Source of the DNA: Nematopogon swammerdamellus
Lineage: Eukaryota > Arthropoda > Insecta > Lepidoptera > Adelidae
Reading direction: 5' to 3'
Assembly: GCA_946902875.1 (NCBI GenBank)
Contig: OX336358.1
Location: 15,059,694 to 15,123,693 of the forward strand
DNA length: 64,000 nt
The notes under the pieces are model-generated. The model was not told the origin of the DNA. It saw only the letters and a list, made by a program, of their open reading frames with translations, and did no database searches. Each line of letters starts with the position of its first letter. Position 1 is the stretch's first letter. Shown piece by piece: positions 22,217-33,130 of this stretch. The position numbers and the translations under genes are program-made.

Positions 22217-22528
22217 CATCTTGCAAATCATGTGTCTACATGAATTACCGTAAAAAGTTAAATATCAGTACAAAACTGTCGTCCTTGAGTCATATGTTTT
22301 ATCCTAAGTATCTAAGTCAATGTAGTCACTTTCCAATGATCCAGGAGTGGTTAGTCAGTTCGCACGCTCATCACTTGCTGACGCTCTACGACCATTAAGT
22401 GGCGCTAGGGTTGGCAATTTTCTTTTTTCAACCGAATTCAAAAGGAGGAGTTTCTCAATTCGACTGTATGTTTTTGTATGTTTGTTACGCGATTACTCCG
22501 TCAATTGTGGGCCGATTTTAATACCCAC

Positions 22529-22664
22529 TCCGTCCAGTTCAGTGTAGCCGGCACGACCTAAGGGAAGCACTGACGTGGCACCAAGTTCACCCGGTGTTAT
22601 GGGCTGACATCACAGATGTTGTAGGTGATGTAGCCATCCATTTCAGTTTCCATAAAAAAAAAAC
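22529..22664 (+). mobile_element. Family B SINE, 5'-truncated
   Basis: Only the last about 135 bp are present, from CCGTCCAGTTCAGTGTAGCC to CAGTTTCCATAAAAAAAA. It sits inside another repeat with TGTATGTTTGTTACGCGAT. Confidence 0.72.
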
Positions 22665-22966
22665 CATATAAATTTTATTGAAATTGATTCAGCGGTTTTT
22701 GAAAAATTAACAAAAAACTATGGTTTGTGGTTACCTTCAGCAAAACTTTTGATGTGGACTTTTTCAGCAATAAAAACATAAGCGTGTCGATACCTCAGCA
22801 CTATACTGCAACACGCTCAAAATTTTTCAGTTTCACACATGGCTAATAATTCTGTACCACTTCAACCGATTTCGATTTCGATTATTCTTTTTTATGTAAT
22901 AGTACTTAAAAGAATGAAAGAAAAACTGTTTTAAAAAACATAACACCGACTTAAAAAAATAAAGTA

Positions 22967-23245
22967 GAACTAGAAGGTATTAAATAATATTTTGAAATTT
23001 TCTCTGTCATTGTATTGAAATATATGAATCGATATTGTGATTCATATTCGGACCCTTGACTTGAGGGCGGGACAAAAGCACACATGAAAATTGATAGATA
23101 TTGTGCTTTTGTACCGCCTTCAACTCAAGGGTCCGAATATGAATCACAATATCGATTCATATATTTCAATACAATGACAGAGAAAATTTCAAAATATTAT
23201 ACTATACTTTTTAGTTGTTCTAGTTTTACATCGATCAGTTTTTAA
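22967..23245. mobile_element. Fold-back element with nearly perfect arms
   Basis: GATTCATATTCGGACCCTTG and CAAGGGTCCGAATATGAATC, plus GAAATTTTCTCTGTCATTGT and ACAATGACAGAGAAAATTTC, form arms of about 100 bp around a loop of about 20 bp. The outer parts diverge more. Confidence 0.82.
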
Positions 23246-23622
23246 GTAAAATTTCGATAACTTTTTGAGTAAATCGTCTTTGTTAGGGAAAATGTAAAGT
23301 ATTCAAAAGAAAAAGGATGTATTTTCGAAATTTTACTTTTGATTGCCCTTTTATGCACATATTTAGCATAATTTATTTTAATTTAATACGACATTTTTTT
23401 ATGTAATCCGGCATTTTTATAGGGTATGGTGGTGATGGTAAAGGGGCCGAAGCACATACACCGACCAGCGTTCAATATCATCTTTCGATTGGTGGCTATA
23501 TTGGGGTAGATAAGAACACAGGGGGCTTAGATATTAGGGGGTTTCGTTCTGAGGACTTTAAATATAATATTTACGAATACTTTTATGTTAAGCAAAAACA
23601 AATCTGTAAATGATAATAACAC
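23246..23622. other. Intergenic repeat-like DNA
   Basis: TTTTTTTATGTAATCCGGCA at 23395 followed by CCGACCAGCGTTCAATATCA is a degraded family A tail in minus orientation (about 23393-23530). The rest is AT-rich. Confidence 0.45.
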
Positions 23623-24231
23623 AATCGGCAGTTCTTCTCACCGGCACAACTATTCCTGCTGTACAAAACACAGATTAGGCCGGTGATGGAGTACTGCAGT
23701 CACATCTGGGAGGGTAGTTCCCATTATCTGCTAGCATCCTTGAACTCGATACAGCGCCGAGCCATCCGTCTTGTTGGTGACCCGAAACTTACAGATGGTC
23801 TGCAGTCCCTGAGTCACAGACGATTTGTGGGTTCGCTTAGTCTGTTTTACAGATACTATCACGGACGCTGCTCTGCGGAACTAGCATCCCTTATTCCCTG
23901 CCACCCGTCCTATCTCCGCATGACTCGTCGCAGAGAGACTCAGCACCCTTTTGTTGTTGACATTGGGCTTTTGAGAACCCATCGGTTCTCTAAATCGTTT
24001 CTTTGTCGCACCGCTAGAGTGTGGAACTGTCTTCCGGCGAGTGTATTTCCTGAATCCTTTAACCTGGGTGTCTTCAAGCGTCGTATTAACGGGCTAGACA
24101 GCCTAGCAACAGTCCGCAAATCTGCTGGCATGGCACCTAACTGAGCGTGGTTTCGCGAGGAGAGGTGATTTTGGCTATGTCGACTGCACCATTGGTCTCT
24201 CGGCACAGCCACCCATGCTGGTTTACATAAA

Positions 24232-24232
<1 letters not shown>
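23623..24232 (+). mobile_element. LINE X 3' end (CR1/jockey superfamily), longest copy
   Basis: One open frame of 153 codons reads MEYCSHIWEGSSHYLLASLN, SIQRRAIRLVGDPKL, FYRYYHGRCSAELASLIP, FLCRTARVWNCLPASVFP and FNLGVFKRRINGL, the C-terminal domain after the reverse transcriptase. It ends CACCCATGCTGGTTTACATA and an (AT)n tail. It is 5'-truncated. Confidence 0.85.

Positions 24233-24260
<28 letters not shown>
24224..24260. repeat. (TA)n microsatellite
   Basis: About 15 TA units directly after the LINE X 3' end. Confidence 0.85.
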
Positions 24261-24262
<2 letters not shown>

Positions 24263-25061
24263 TATTGTTTATTCTATAATTTCATCCATAGGTAGATAAC
24301 CTACGCATGTACATGTCGAAAATTTATTATTATTAATTAAATTATAATTTTTATATCCTTTATTTCACATTATTAAAATTTTATATAAACTTTACATATT
24401 TTAATTATTATAAAGTTGGTTGGCAACCCTAATTGGGGCTAGTAATGGTACATGATGCGCGCACGCACACCGCGTATTACCAAGTTAGATGCTGTAGGAA
24501 AAAAGTACACAGCTGTAGTCATAGACTGTGGCCCATTTTCTAGATAAAAGAAAGTAATTATTCGTTGTAAGTAAATGCTAGTGGTAAATCTGCAACTGGT
24601 TCAGGGGAAGACACGATAAGGTCACGTATAGTGCTGTTTGCCGAGTGTATAGCTTCAACCAGAGGTGGTATTTAGAAACATAGGCTTTATTTAATCTCTT
24701 CTTTGTCTCTTTACATTATAATAATTAATAATGAAAATAACTGAAAATATTTATTATAGATCAATACAAAGAGTCGCAAAAGACGGGAGACTGAGAATTG
24801 AAAGAGACAAATCCGTTTTGACAAATTGTAAGAAATGTGTAAAAACTGTTTCAGTGAAAGGCTTTTACACAAGATTAAAGAGCACTAACAGAGCATTATA
24901 ATAATGTTAATTTCATGGGAATTGAACATTCAGATATCGAGATAATTCACTTTCTTTTTAGTTATATTTTTTTTTTATTTAATACCCTCTTTGTAATGGA
25001 TTCTCGAATGTCTCCCTTTTTGATCTCAGCCTACCCCGTTGTTTCTTTTGTTTATTGTTTA
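24261..25061. other. Intergenic AT-rich DNA
   Basis: No gene is recognised. Confidence 0.35.
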
Positions 25062-25450
25062 CTAGCTTTTGCCCGCAGCTTCGCTCGCGCGAAATTCGTA
25101 TTTAAAAAGAAGAAAGTAAGTAAGCCCGCTCCCGTACATTTATTTCGGCGCGCTGAACAATTCGGTTTGTATGACATCCACATGTTAGCATAACCTGAAC
25201 TGAATTATATTTATATGACCTATCCTGTGTCCCGTATAGTTATATGTGCTTGTACTATGTTTCATCAAATTCTGATGATCCGTTTAAGAGTTACGGAGGA
25301 ACATACAGAAAAGATTTCTAAAAATCGTCAATTTAGTTTTAGTATCATACATATAATCTACAAACGGAATATCTCGTAAAACAGAATAACTTACTCCATG
25401 ACCATCCCTTACAGATTTATTATTAGTATTGATTGATGATGATGATATTG
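25062..25450 (+). mobile_element. Family E repeat, copy 2
   Basis: It starts ACTAGCTTTTGCCCGCAGCT and ends ATTGATTGATGATGATGATA. It is co-linear with the copies at 7564 and 31181. Confidence 0.68.
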
Positions 25451-25725
25451 ATGATTTATTGAGCATTCTTATGGCAGTAAAACTGCACTCGAACTTATCA
25501 CAAATTTGTTCTATATCCGGTTCTAATACTCCCACGAAGCAAGTTAGTAACTTCGCAGGGTATTGTTTTTTCATAATATTGACTAGTATATATTTAACAT
25601 TACAAGGTATTTTAATGAGTATCCACTTATTAACATCGCTTACAGTTTACCCAAGATACAGCTTATGAGCAAGTAGCCCATTGTACTGAGACTTCTGACT
25701 ACAAAGAATGATTAATTAGGTTTAA

Positions 25726-26263
25726 CCCTTTGACTCCCTACGTATTAAAATTATTACCAACTTTCCTACCGTAGACTCCCAGCCATTTTCGCCGCGCGCA
25801 AAAACGCGAAATTTTGGCCCGCGCGTTCCCGCACAAATTCGAATATCTCGCAAGGTAATGAATTTAGATCAATAATCTGTGTTCACTCTTATAAATTACG
25901 CATTCAGTCATACCAAACACTCGAGGATTCACTTATTTAGAAACACAGACCGATTTTTTTAACTCCAGGCAAAACAAAACACACTCGACATTTTTTTTCG
26001 ATTTTTTCTGACCAAAACTGTATAATTTCCCCATACAAGTCATACATCAAAATAAAGCTAACGAAACGTACTATCGAATACGGGTAACACGAAAGAGCAT
26101 TTTGTCAAATTAGAAACCATTCAATAAAAAAACTTCAATTTAAATAGTAATCGTGAGTTAAATATTGAAAAAGGTGAACTTTTGTCAGTGAGTAAATTTA
26201 ATTAATCCCTGAACAGTGCTTTTTATTAACAGTGGATATTTGAAGTCTCAAGTTGTCAATGGG
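25726..26263. mobile_element. TTAA-flanked MITE, piggyBac-like ends
   Basis: CCCTTTGAC at 25726 and GTCAATGGG at 26255-26263 are inverted with one mismatch, with TTAA at 25722-25725 and 26264-26267. TTAA duplication and CCC ends are hallmarks of piggyBac elements. The 538-bp interior has no transposase. Confidence 0.68.
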
Positions 26264-26414
26264 TTAATATAATTATTGAGGTACAAATGGTACCTAGTCA
26301 AGCGTTAAATAATTATGCAGTCAGTACCCTCAAGATATTATTTTATGAGACCGCACCCCCAGCTATTATATACATAGCAAAAATCACGTTTATTTCCCAA
26401 CAGGGTAGGCAGAG

Positions 26415-27036
26415 ACTTGAATCTCCTCATGCCACGATTCCGAGACACCTTCTGTGACGCCCCTTCCACACTTGTAATGTTCTTCTTACATTATGGGGCA
26501 CCGCTGCCGAACGTAATAGGGTGTTCAAGATACAGAAACGTGCCGTGCGAATACTTGCTGGCGTCCCCTTGGACACTCCGGCTCGTGAACTATTCATAAA
26601 AATCTGTCAAGTGCGAGTTTTACTCGCGTACGGAGGTTTCCGTATCTATCCGCTATCAATAATATCCGCCTATCCGCTCAGGTGGCATGGTCTTCGAATT
26701 TTAATTTCGAAGATAATAATATAGGACGATCGGAGAGAAGCCTAAATGAGGTCGATGGCAATTGACGGTGGGAAAATGACAGCACCTCAATGAGGTCGTT
26801 GGCAATTGAGCGGCTATCTTTTGTCTTTCAAGAATGCAATGTATAAAGGCCTGTGGTGCCATCTATTATTCAGTAGCGTGACTAATCGATTTTTCGTACG
26901 TTTGTTGTATGGGAGCCCCCCTTAATTTTTAACATTTTCTTTTTTTTATTATTTGTTGTTATATCCGCCATAGTAACACATATTCTGTGAAAATTTCAAC
27001 GGGCTACCTATTACGATTCAAGAGATACAGCCCTCG

Positions 27037-27067
<31 letters not shown>

Positions 27068-27430
27068 CTTAGTAATAGGCTTCCGTACGGGATACGGAAA
27101 CCTAAAAATGAAAATTCTTACGCTACCCACTACCCAGTGTGTACATCGCGGAGGTGGAAAAGTTCGTTAGGAGAGAATCTCATTTGTTTGAAATCAGTGG
27201 AGCTAGTCACGTCTTTTAAACCAGAAACCTTCACAATCTCCGTTCTGTTGAACACAGACTCGCCAGATCTGAAAGATCGGTTCTCGTAATTGGGCCAAAG
27301 TTCTATATTAAAAGAAACATTGAAATTAAAAATGCTGAATCATTTAACAGCTTTGTCGGCAGACAGAAACGCTTTCTGGTAGAGAAGGCGTAATATTCGG
27401 TCGAGGAATTCCTTAGCGAATGAGTTTCTG
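26415..27430 (+). mobile_element. Jockey-like LINE C-terminal remnant, interrupted by family F
   Basis: FKIQKRAVRILAGVPLDTPA at about 26523 and FVGRQKRFLVEKA then YSVEEFLSE at 27350-27423 are the two ends of a jockey-type C-terminal domain. The family F fragment lies between. Frameshifts and stops are present. Confidence 0.6.
26908..27111 (+). mobile_element. Family F repeat, 3' part
   Basis: ATTCTGTGAAAATTTCAACG, CAAGAGATACAGCCCTCGGA and TTCCGTACGGGATACGGAA match copies at 58050 and 60798. Confidence 0.7.
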
Positions 27431-27585
27431 CTTGCTTTTTTACGCCAAACTTAATATAGGTAATGTATTATTGATGTGCACCTATTTTGACTAGCTATAA
27501 TGGATTTTCTTTATTTACACATTTGCTTAAAACTAATTTTGTACACATTAAAACATATACAAAATTAATCTTAAGAAAATGGAGT
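27431..27585. other. Intergenic DNA
   Basis: No feature recognised. Confidence 0.3.
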
Positions 27586-27750
27586 TTCCACCACCGGCGG
27601 GCGGGGCGAACCCAACCTACCGTTGGTCGGGCCCTAGGGAGAGAAACCTCCGGACGATAATTTTTAATTTCGTTGCGGACGATGCGTGCAGTGTCGAGCA
27701 GGGCTGCCTTCTGGATCTGGCCCTTGACCCAACTACTCAGCTGGATTTTT
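27586..27750 (-). mobile_element. LINE 3'-end remnant, same family as 52195-52660
   Basis: TTTCCACCACCGGCGGG, GAGAGAAACCTCCGGACGAT and CAACTACTCAGC match the element at 52200-52340. Confidence 0.65.
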
Positions 27751-27965
27751 ATTATTAATAATTATAATTTTAATTGGATTTATTTATTATTATTGCCTAT
27801 TGAATATCGTTAAATGGAATCGGTAGTTGTATTTGTATTTCATTTTCTAAATTGTATAATTTGAAAATGTGTGATTGTGAGTTTGTGACTTGTATAATAT
27901 TGTGATACACCAATACATATTCTATTCTATGCTATGTATGCTCGTTAGTACCGCCGAATATATAT

Positions 27966-28289
27966 GTCAGTACATACATACATACCGCACGCTGTATCCC
28001 GACAATCAGGGCGAGCAGAGTAGTTGGTGTTGTGCTGCGAGGACTCTGGTAAATTAGAAAACAACACCGGCCACCACGTTTCGAAACGTATTCGGACAAG
28101 ATAACTATCAAGCGGCAAGTAAGGCACGCAGCATGATTCGGTGGAAGGACCGTGCCAAGGTGAGTACTGACTGGCTGGTCTATCGCCCTTTAGCACGGTA
28201 TTTTGTCCTTATCCCTTAGTCGTCTTACGACATGCACGAAGAGAGATGCAGTGGGGGTATTATTTTTAAGCACCGGCCCCACGCGGTCG
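27966..28289 (-). mobile_element. Family C retroposon, full length
   Basis: In minus orientation it runs from ACCGCGTGGGGCCGGTGC to GCGTGCGGTATGTATGTATG. Its 5' end is 5 bp from a 382-bp hexanucleotide array. Confidence 0.8.
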
Positions 28290-28293
28290 TATA

Positions 28294-28675
28294 GGAGAGG
28301 GAGAGGGAGAGGGAGAGGGAGAGGGAGAGGGAGAGGGAGAGGGAGAGGGAGAGGGAGAGGGAGAGGGAGAGGGAGAGGGAGAGGGAGAGGGAGAGGGAGA
28401 GGGAGAGGGAGAGGGAGAGGGAGAGGGAGAGGGAGAGGGAGAGGGAGAGGGAGAGGGGGAGGGAGAGGGAGAGGGAGAGGGAGAGGGAGAGGGAGAGGGA
28501 GAGGGAGAGGGAGAGGGAGAGGGAGAGGGAGAGGGAGAGGGAGAGGGAGAGGGAGAGGGAGAGGGAGAGGGAGAGGGAGAGGGAGAGGGAGAGGGAGAGG
28601 GAGAGGGAGAGGGAGAGGGAGAGGGAGAGGGAGAGGGAGAGGGAGAGGGAGAGGGAGAGGGAGAGGGAGAGGGAG
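28294..28675 (+). repeat. (GGGAGA)n microsatellite, about 64 units
   Basis: It is almost perfect, with one changed unit near 28455. Long open frames across it (poly Arg-Gly, poly Leu-Pro) are artefacts of the repeat. Confidence 0.97.
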
Positions 28676-28719
28676 CGGTTTTAGTAAATTTGCAGCAAAT
28701 TTCTTCGAGAACGCAGTCT

Positions 28720-29545
28720 TCTGACTTCCGACGCAGCGTCTTCCTGAACGCACTTAAAGTAATAGCATTTTATAGTCTTCCTGAACGCAGCTCGGCCTTC
28801 GGCCTCGCCCTCAATTACTTAATTTCTTCGAGAAGGTTTATAGTCTTCCTGAACGCAGCTCGGCCTTCGGCCTCGCCCTCAGTTACTTACTTTTATCAAG
28901 CAGGTTTATTTATAGTATTCCTGAACGTAGCTCGGCCTTCGGCCTCGCCCTCTGTTACTTGCTTTCTTCGAAAAGGTTATCGTCTTCCTGAACGCAGCTC
29001 GGCCTTCGGGCTCGCCCTCATTTACTTACTTTCTTCAAGAAGGTTTATAGTCTTCCCGAACGCAGCTCGGCCTTCGGCCTCGCCCTTAATGACTTAATTT
29101 CTTCGAGAAGGTTTTTTAGTCTTCCTGAACGCAGGTCGGCCTTCGGCCTCGCCCTTAGTTACTTACTTTCTTCGAGAAGATTTTATGGTCTTCCTGAACG
29201 CAGCTCGGCCTTCGGCCTCGCCCTCTGTTACTTACTTTCTTCGAAAAGGTTATCGTCTTCCTGAACGCAGCTCGGCCTTCGGCCTCGCCCTCAGTTACTT
29301 ACTTTCTTCAAGAAGGTTTATAGTTTTCCTGTACGCAGCTCGGCCTTCGGCCTCGCCCTCTATTACTTACTTTCTTTGAGTAGGTTTATCATCTTCCTGA
29401 ACGCAGCTCGGCCTTCGGCCTCGCCCTTAGTTAATTACTTTCTTCGAGAAGGTTTATTGTCTTCCAGAATGCAGCTCAGCCTGAAGCCTCGCCGTTAGTT
29501 ACTTACTTTAGTTGAGAAGGTTTATCGTTTACCTTAACGCAGATC
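28720..29545 (+). repeat. GC-rich minisatellite, about 11 units of 60-90 bp
   Basis: Each unit contains CTTCCTGAACGCAGCTCGGC, then CTTCGGCCTCGCCCTCAGTT, then ACTTACTTTCTTCGAGAAGG. The core GGCCTTCGGCC is a hairpin. A second array in the opposite orientation lies at 62230-62700. Confidence 0.9.
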
Positions 29546-29559
29546 GGCCTTAGTTACTT

Positions 29560-29618
29560 ACTTTTTTCCTTTGAAATACGAATTTCACGCGAGCGAAGTC
29601 GCGGGCAAAAGCTAGTTG
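29560..29618 (-). mobile_element. Family E terminus
   Basis: Reverse complement begins ACTAGCTTTTGCCCGCGACT and reads into the minisatellite, so the array looks like the interior of a family E-type element. Confidence 0.6.
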
Positions 29619-29629
29619 ACTATATTTTA

Positions 29630-29672
29630 TGTATGTAGGTATGTATGTATGTATGTAGGTATATAAGTATGT
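29630..29672 (+). repeat. (TATG)n microsatellite
   Basis: Interrupted GTATGTAT units between the family E terminus and unique DNA. Confidence 0.8.
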
Positions 29673-31180
29673 ATAATATAAAGATAGTTACAGATTTTGC
29701 CCTTTGTTTATTACCTATAGGTAACAAAATATCTACACAAGTTACGTACAATAAAGTGTCATTCATTCTTTCTTGCGGCTGTTCCCCCCTCACTCCCCCC
29801 ATCCCCTCCTCGCTCTTCCAGTCCCAGCTCCTTGACCGTACCATTGACCGACGACTTTCGTTGTTAAGTAACTTTACTGGTAGGTCGATTCCAAGTTCAG
29901 CGCGACGAGACAATGCATTTCGAACATGAAGAACATTGAAACATTTTCGGCATTTTAGAATGTGAACCTATTCGTTAATATTCTATTAATTTGTGTGTGC
30001 TTGCTAAATTTACTCAAGTATGAGCCGTGTGATGAGCATATCTAATACTTAGGAAATATGACCACGTCACATTTGGCTGCTCGTTTATAAAATGAAATAA
30101 TAATAAAATAATAGACATCGTGTGGGGCCGCAAAAAACCCTAATACGACAAGCGAAGAAAATAACAAGGCAATTTGATCGAACATGCTGTAGTCGGACTA
30201 CCTGTCTATTCGATTCTTTCTGCACGCCCGACTGCAGAATTTTCGATAAACTTTCCTTTTATTTATTTTGAAGCATGTAAGAATTCTTTTTAATATTTAT
30301 TTTGATTTTAATTAAGGGTTTGATATTCTTGTTAATTTATTACTTTTTTTTATTTCTATAGTGTTAACTTCATTTAATGTTGTCTAGATAAGCGCACAAT
30401 TTCTGCCTAATATTGTCAATAACTGCCTCTGCGAGACAGATTTTTCTAGTGCAGAGCATATGTTTAACAAAAACGTGTGTTTAAAAAAAATTTATTAATT
30501 TCCTTCTTTTTCGCAGTCGGGTTTAATAACATTTTTATTTTATTTTTTCCTTACTTCTTTTTAGTTATAAACCATTAAATGTGGTATATTTTTAAAATGG
30601 CCTTTTCAATAGGTCAACCCAACATGTCACAACATGTACATTGAAATACAAGCGGACATGCGCGATGCGCGCAGGCGGTGGCGCATGCGGCGAGTTCGGC
30701 CGCTCGCGATCGAATAGGTTCGATGTGCCACCATTCTTAACAACTCAGCGGAGCAATGTCCTTTGCCCGAGTAAGAGCTCTGGTAAAACATAACACCTCG
30801 TTGACATCAACTTAATCAATTAATTAATTTCAAACACACCAAATAACGATCGCGGGGAGCGACGTTCGCACTCAACGTGGAATCGATCCACTGCGCCCGC
30901 TTCGCGCGCCGGTCGGCGACCGCTGCCGGATGTGGCAGCGAAACCTCCAAGTAAGGCGCATCCGACTCTCGTACATTTTCACCATCATTTCATTTCACCA
31001 TAGCTCTCAAACGTGTCTCAACAGGTGCGTCCGTGAGAAAGTATTGAGCTGATATAGAACTGTGTAGGCTCCTTGAACATTTATATGTTTAAAGGCAATT
31101 GAGTGGATTTTTGTCATAATATGAAGAGTTACGTTTGTCTTTAGGTTTTAGTATTCGTTTAATATATTATATTAATTATA
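29673..31180. other. Intergenic DNA with a GC-rich block
   Basis: Mostly AT-rich. At 30650-30960 it becomes GC- and CpG-rich (GATGCGCGCAGGCGGTGG; CGCTTCGCGCGCCGGTCGGC) and ends with a donor-like CCAAGTAAGG. No ORF is seen. Confidence 0.4.
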
Positions 31181-31560
31181 GCTTTTGCCCGCGACTTCGC
31201 TCGCGTGCAATTCGTATTTAAAATGAAGAAAGTAAGTAAGCCAGCTACCGTACCTTTATTTCAGCGCGCAGAACAATTCGGATTGTATGAGAGCCACATC
31301 TTAGCGTAACCGCAACTGAATTTTATTTCGCCTATCCTGTGTCACGTATAGTTAAATGTGCTTGTACTAAGTTTCATCGAATTTGGATGATCAGTTTAAG
31401 AGTTATGGTGGAACATACATACATACAGAAAATATGTCTAAAAATCGTCAATTTAGTTTCAGTATCATACATAGAGTCTACAACCGCAGTATCTCATAAA
31501 ACAAAGTAAATTACTCCATGACCATCCCTTCCAGATTTATTATTAGTAATTGAATTGATG
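31181..31560 (+). mobile_element. Family E repeat, copy 3
   Basis: It starts AGCTTTTGCCCGCGACTTCG and ends ATTATTAGTAATTGAATTGA. The first bases (ACT) are changed. Confidence 0.66.
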
Positions 31561-31561
31561 A

Positions 31562-31785
31562 CGTACTGTGTGAGGCCGGTACTTAAAAAGGATAGCCCCA
31601 CTGCGTCTCTCCCCGTGCATGTCGTATAAGGCGACTAAGGGATAAAGACGAGATGCCGGGCTAAAGGGCGACAGGCTTTCCACCTCTCACCTTAGCACGG
31701 TCCTTCCAACGAGTCGTGCAGCAGGTGGGGGTCTTCGTGCCTTACTTGCTGCTTGATAGTTATCTTGTCCGAATAATTTGCTAAC
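31562..31785 (+). mobile_element. Family C retroposon, 3' part replaced by microsatellite
   Basis: The 5' head GTACTGTGTGAGGCCGGTAC is intact. The element stops at CCGAATAATTTGCTAAC, before the hairpin, and an (AGATAG)n array follows 70 bp later. Confidence 0.72.
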
Positions 31786-31852
31786 TTCAAACAAGCTTAC
31801 TTCAAACATACATACACCTTTCGTCACATAGACTTTCCCTTTCATAGTAAGT

Positions 31853-32161
31853 AGAGATAGAGATAGAGATAGAGATAGAGATAGAGATAGAGATAGAGAT
31901 AGAGATAGAGATAGAGATAGAGATAGAGATAGAGATAGAGATAGAGATAGAGATAGAGATAGAGATAGAGATAGAGATAGAGATAGAGATAGAGATGCAG
32001 ATAGAGATAGAGATAGAGATAGAGATAGAGATAGAGATAGAGATAGAGATAGAGATAGAGATAGAGATAGAGATAGAGATAGAGATAGAGATAGAGATAG
32101 AGATAGAGATAGAGATAGAGATAGAGATAGAGATAGAGACAGAGAGTAGAGATAGAGATAG
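31853..32161 (+). repeat. (AGATAG)n microsatellite, about 50 units
   Basis: It is almost pure, with interruptions near 31997 and 32136-32148. Poly Leu-Ser and Glu-Ile frames across it are artefacts. Confidence 0.97.
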
Positions 32162-32896
32162 TTACTTAGCGTCATTCTTTGGCAAAGCTGACCTAAATAT
32201 TTCCGCACGTCTAAATCGAACCCACGACCCTACATCCGAGTCCGCTAAGGTCAGCGAGACAACATGACTCCGTAGCATTTCGTATTACATCAGTCAAATA
32301 AACTTTTACTACCTACCGACGAACAAAAAAAACTTTCACTCGCATCTCCTATACTATCCACCTTTATTCCAACTGGTTAGAGCTCAAAATTGCTCATCAA
32401 TGTCATCACACACTAACTGCCTTATTATTAGGGGAATAAGGTTGAAAATGTTTGATCGTTGAACGATACTTCTTAACCTTATCGTATACTATGAGCCTTA
32501 AGGTTAAAGGAATAAAGTTGAAAATTGCTGTTCTCTGAAGGAGAGAGTAAGGTTATAACAATGTTGGGGTCGTAGCCTCTGTGTCGTGAACTCATGTAGG
32601 TGAAGAACCGGTAGAAGATCTTTCTATTGAATGAAATTTCAAGAGGGAGGATTATATTATTTTATTATGCATATATTCATTGATGGTCTTGAATGTTAAC
32701 TAATTGAAAATGAATTAATGTTGTATGTTTAGTTATGAGAATAAATTGTGTGTCAAATTATGAAGCTTAAATTGGTGACGGATTAAAGGATGCCGGCTCT
32801 TTTTTTAATCCAGAGGGAGTATGATGCCAGCGTATTGGGTACCATATTCAGCAAACATTTAGGAGACCGGTGTTGTTTTTTTTTATAAGTAACCCT
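32162..32896. other. Intergenic DNA
   Basis: A local inverted motif (AGGGGAATAAGGTTGAAAA at 32432 and AAAGGAATAAAGTTGAAAA at 32508) repeats directly. No gene. Confidence 0.35.
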
Positions 32897-33130
32897 GTAT
32901 TTTTTTTATGTAATGCGGTATAGGTGGCTGAGTCAGAGGGGCCAAAGCGCATGCTCCGACCAGCCAATATCACCTCCGAGAAGGTAGGTGCCATACCGGA
33001 GACTTCCCTGGATTGCTGGCTATACTGAACTAGAGGAGAACACAACCGAGGCTGCTATGCGGCCATCTTAAATCCAGTACGGTGGTATCAACCCAGTCGG
33101 CTACAATCTGAGCCTACCACCTAGTAAGGG
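32897..33130 (-). mobile_element. Family A SINE, head missing
   Basis: Tail and body (CCGCATTACATAAAAAAAA in minus orientation, GGTTGATACCACCGTACTGG) are present; the tRNA-like head is truncated. Confidence 0.75.

Noticed and set aside
28190..28753. Long ORFs encoding poly Arg-Gly and poly Leu-Pro
   Set aside because: They are translations of the (GGGAGA)n microsatellite with no start context, domain or splice support.
28690..29379. Repeated-peptide protein (NAARPSASPSVTYF)
   Set aside because: The peptide repeats come from the GC minisatellite. Frames are broken by unit-length changes and there is no start or splice context.
30650..30960. Coding exon in the CpG-rich block
   Set aside because: No open frame without stops and no Osiris-like or other protein motif, so it was reported only as a possible regulatory block.
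31687..32267. ORFs encoding poly Leu-Ser and Glu-Ile repeats
   Set aside because: Translation of the (AGATAG)n microsatellite, overlapping a family C copy.
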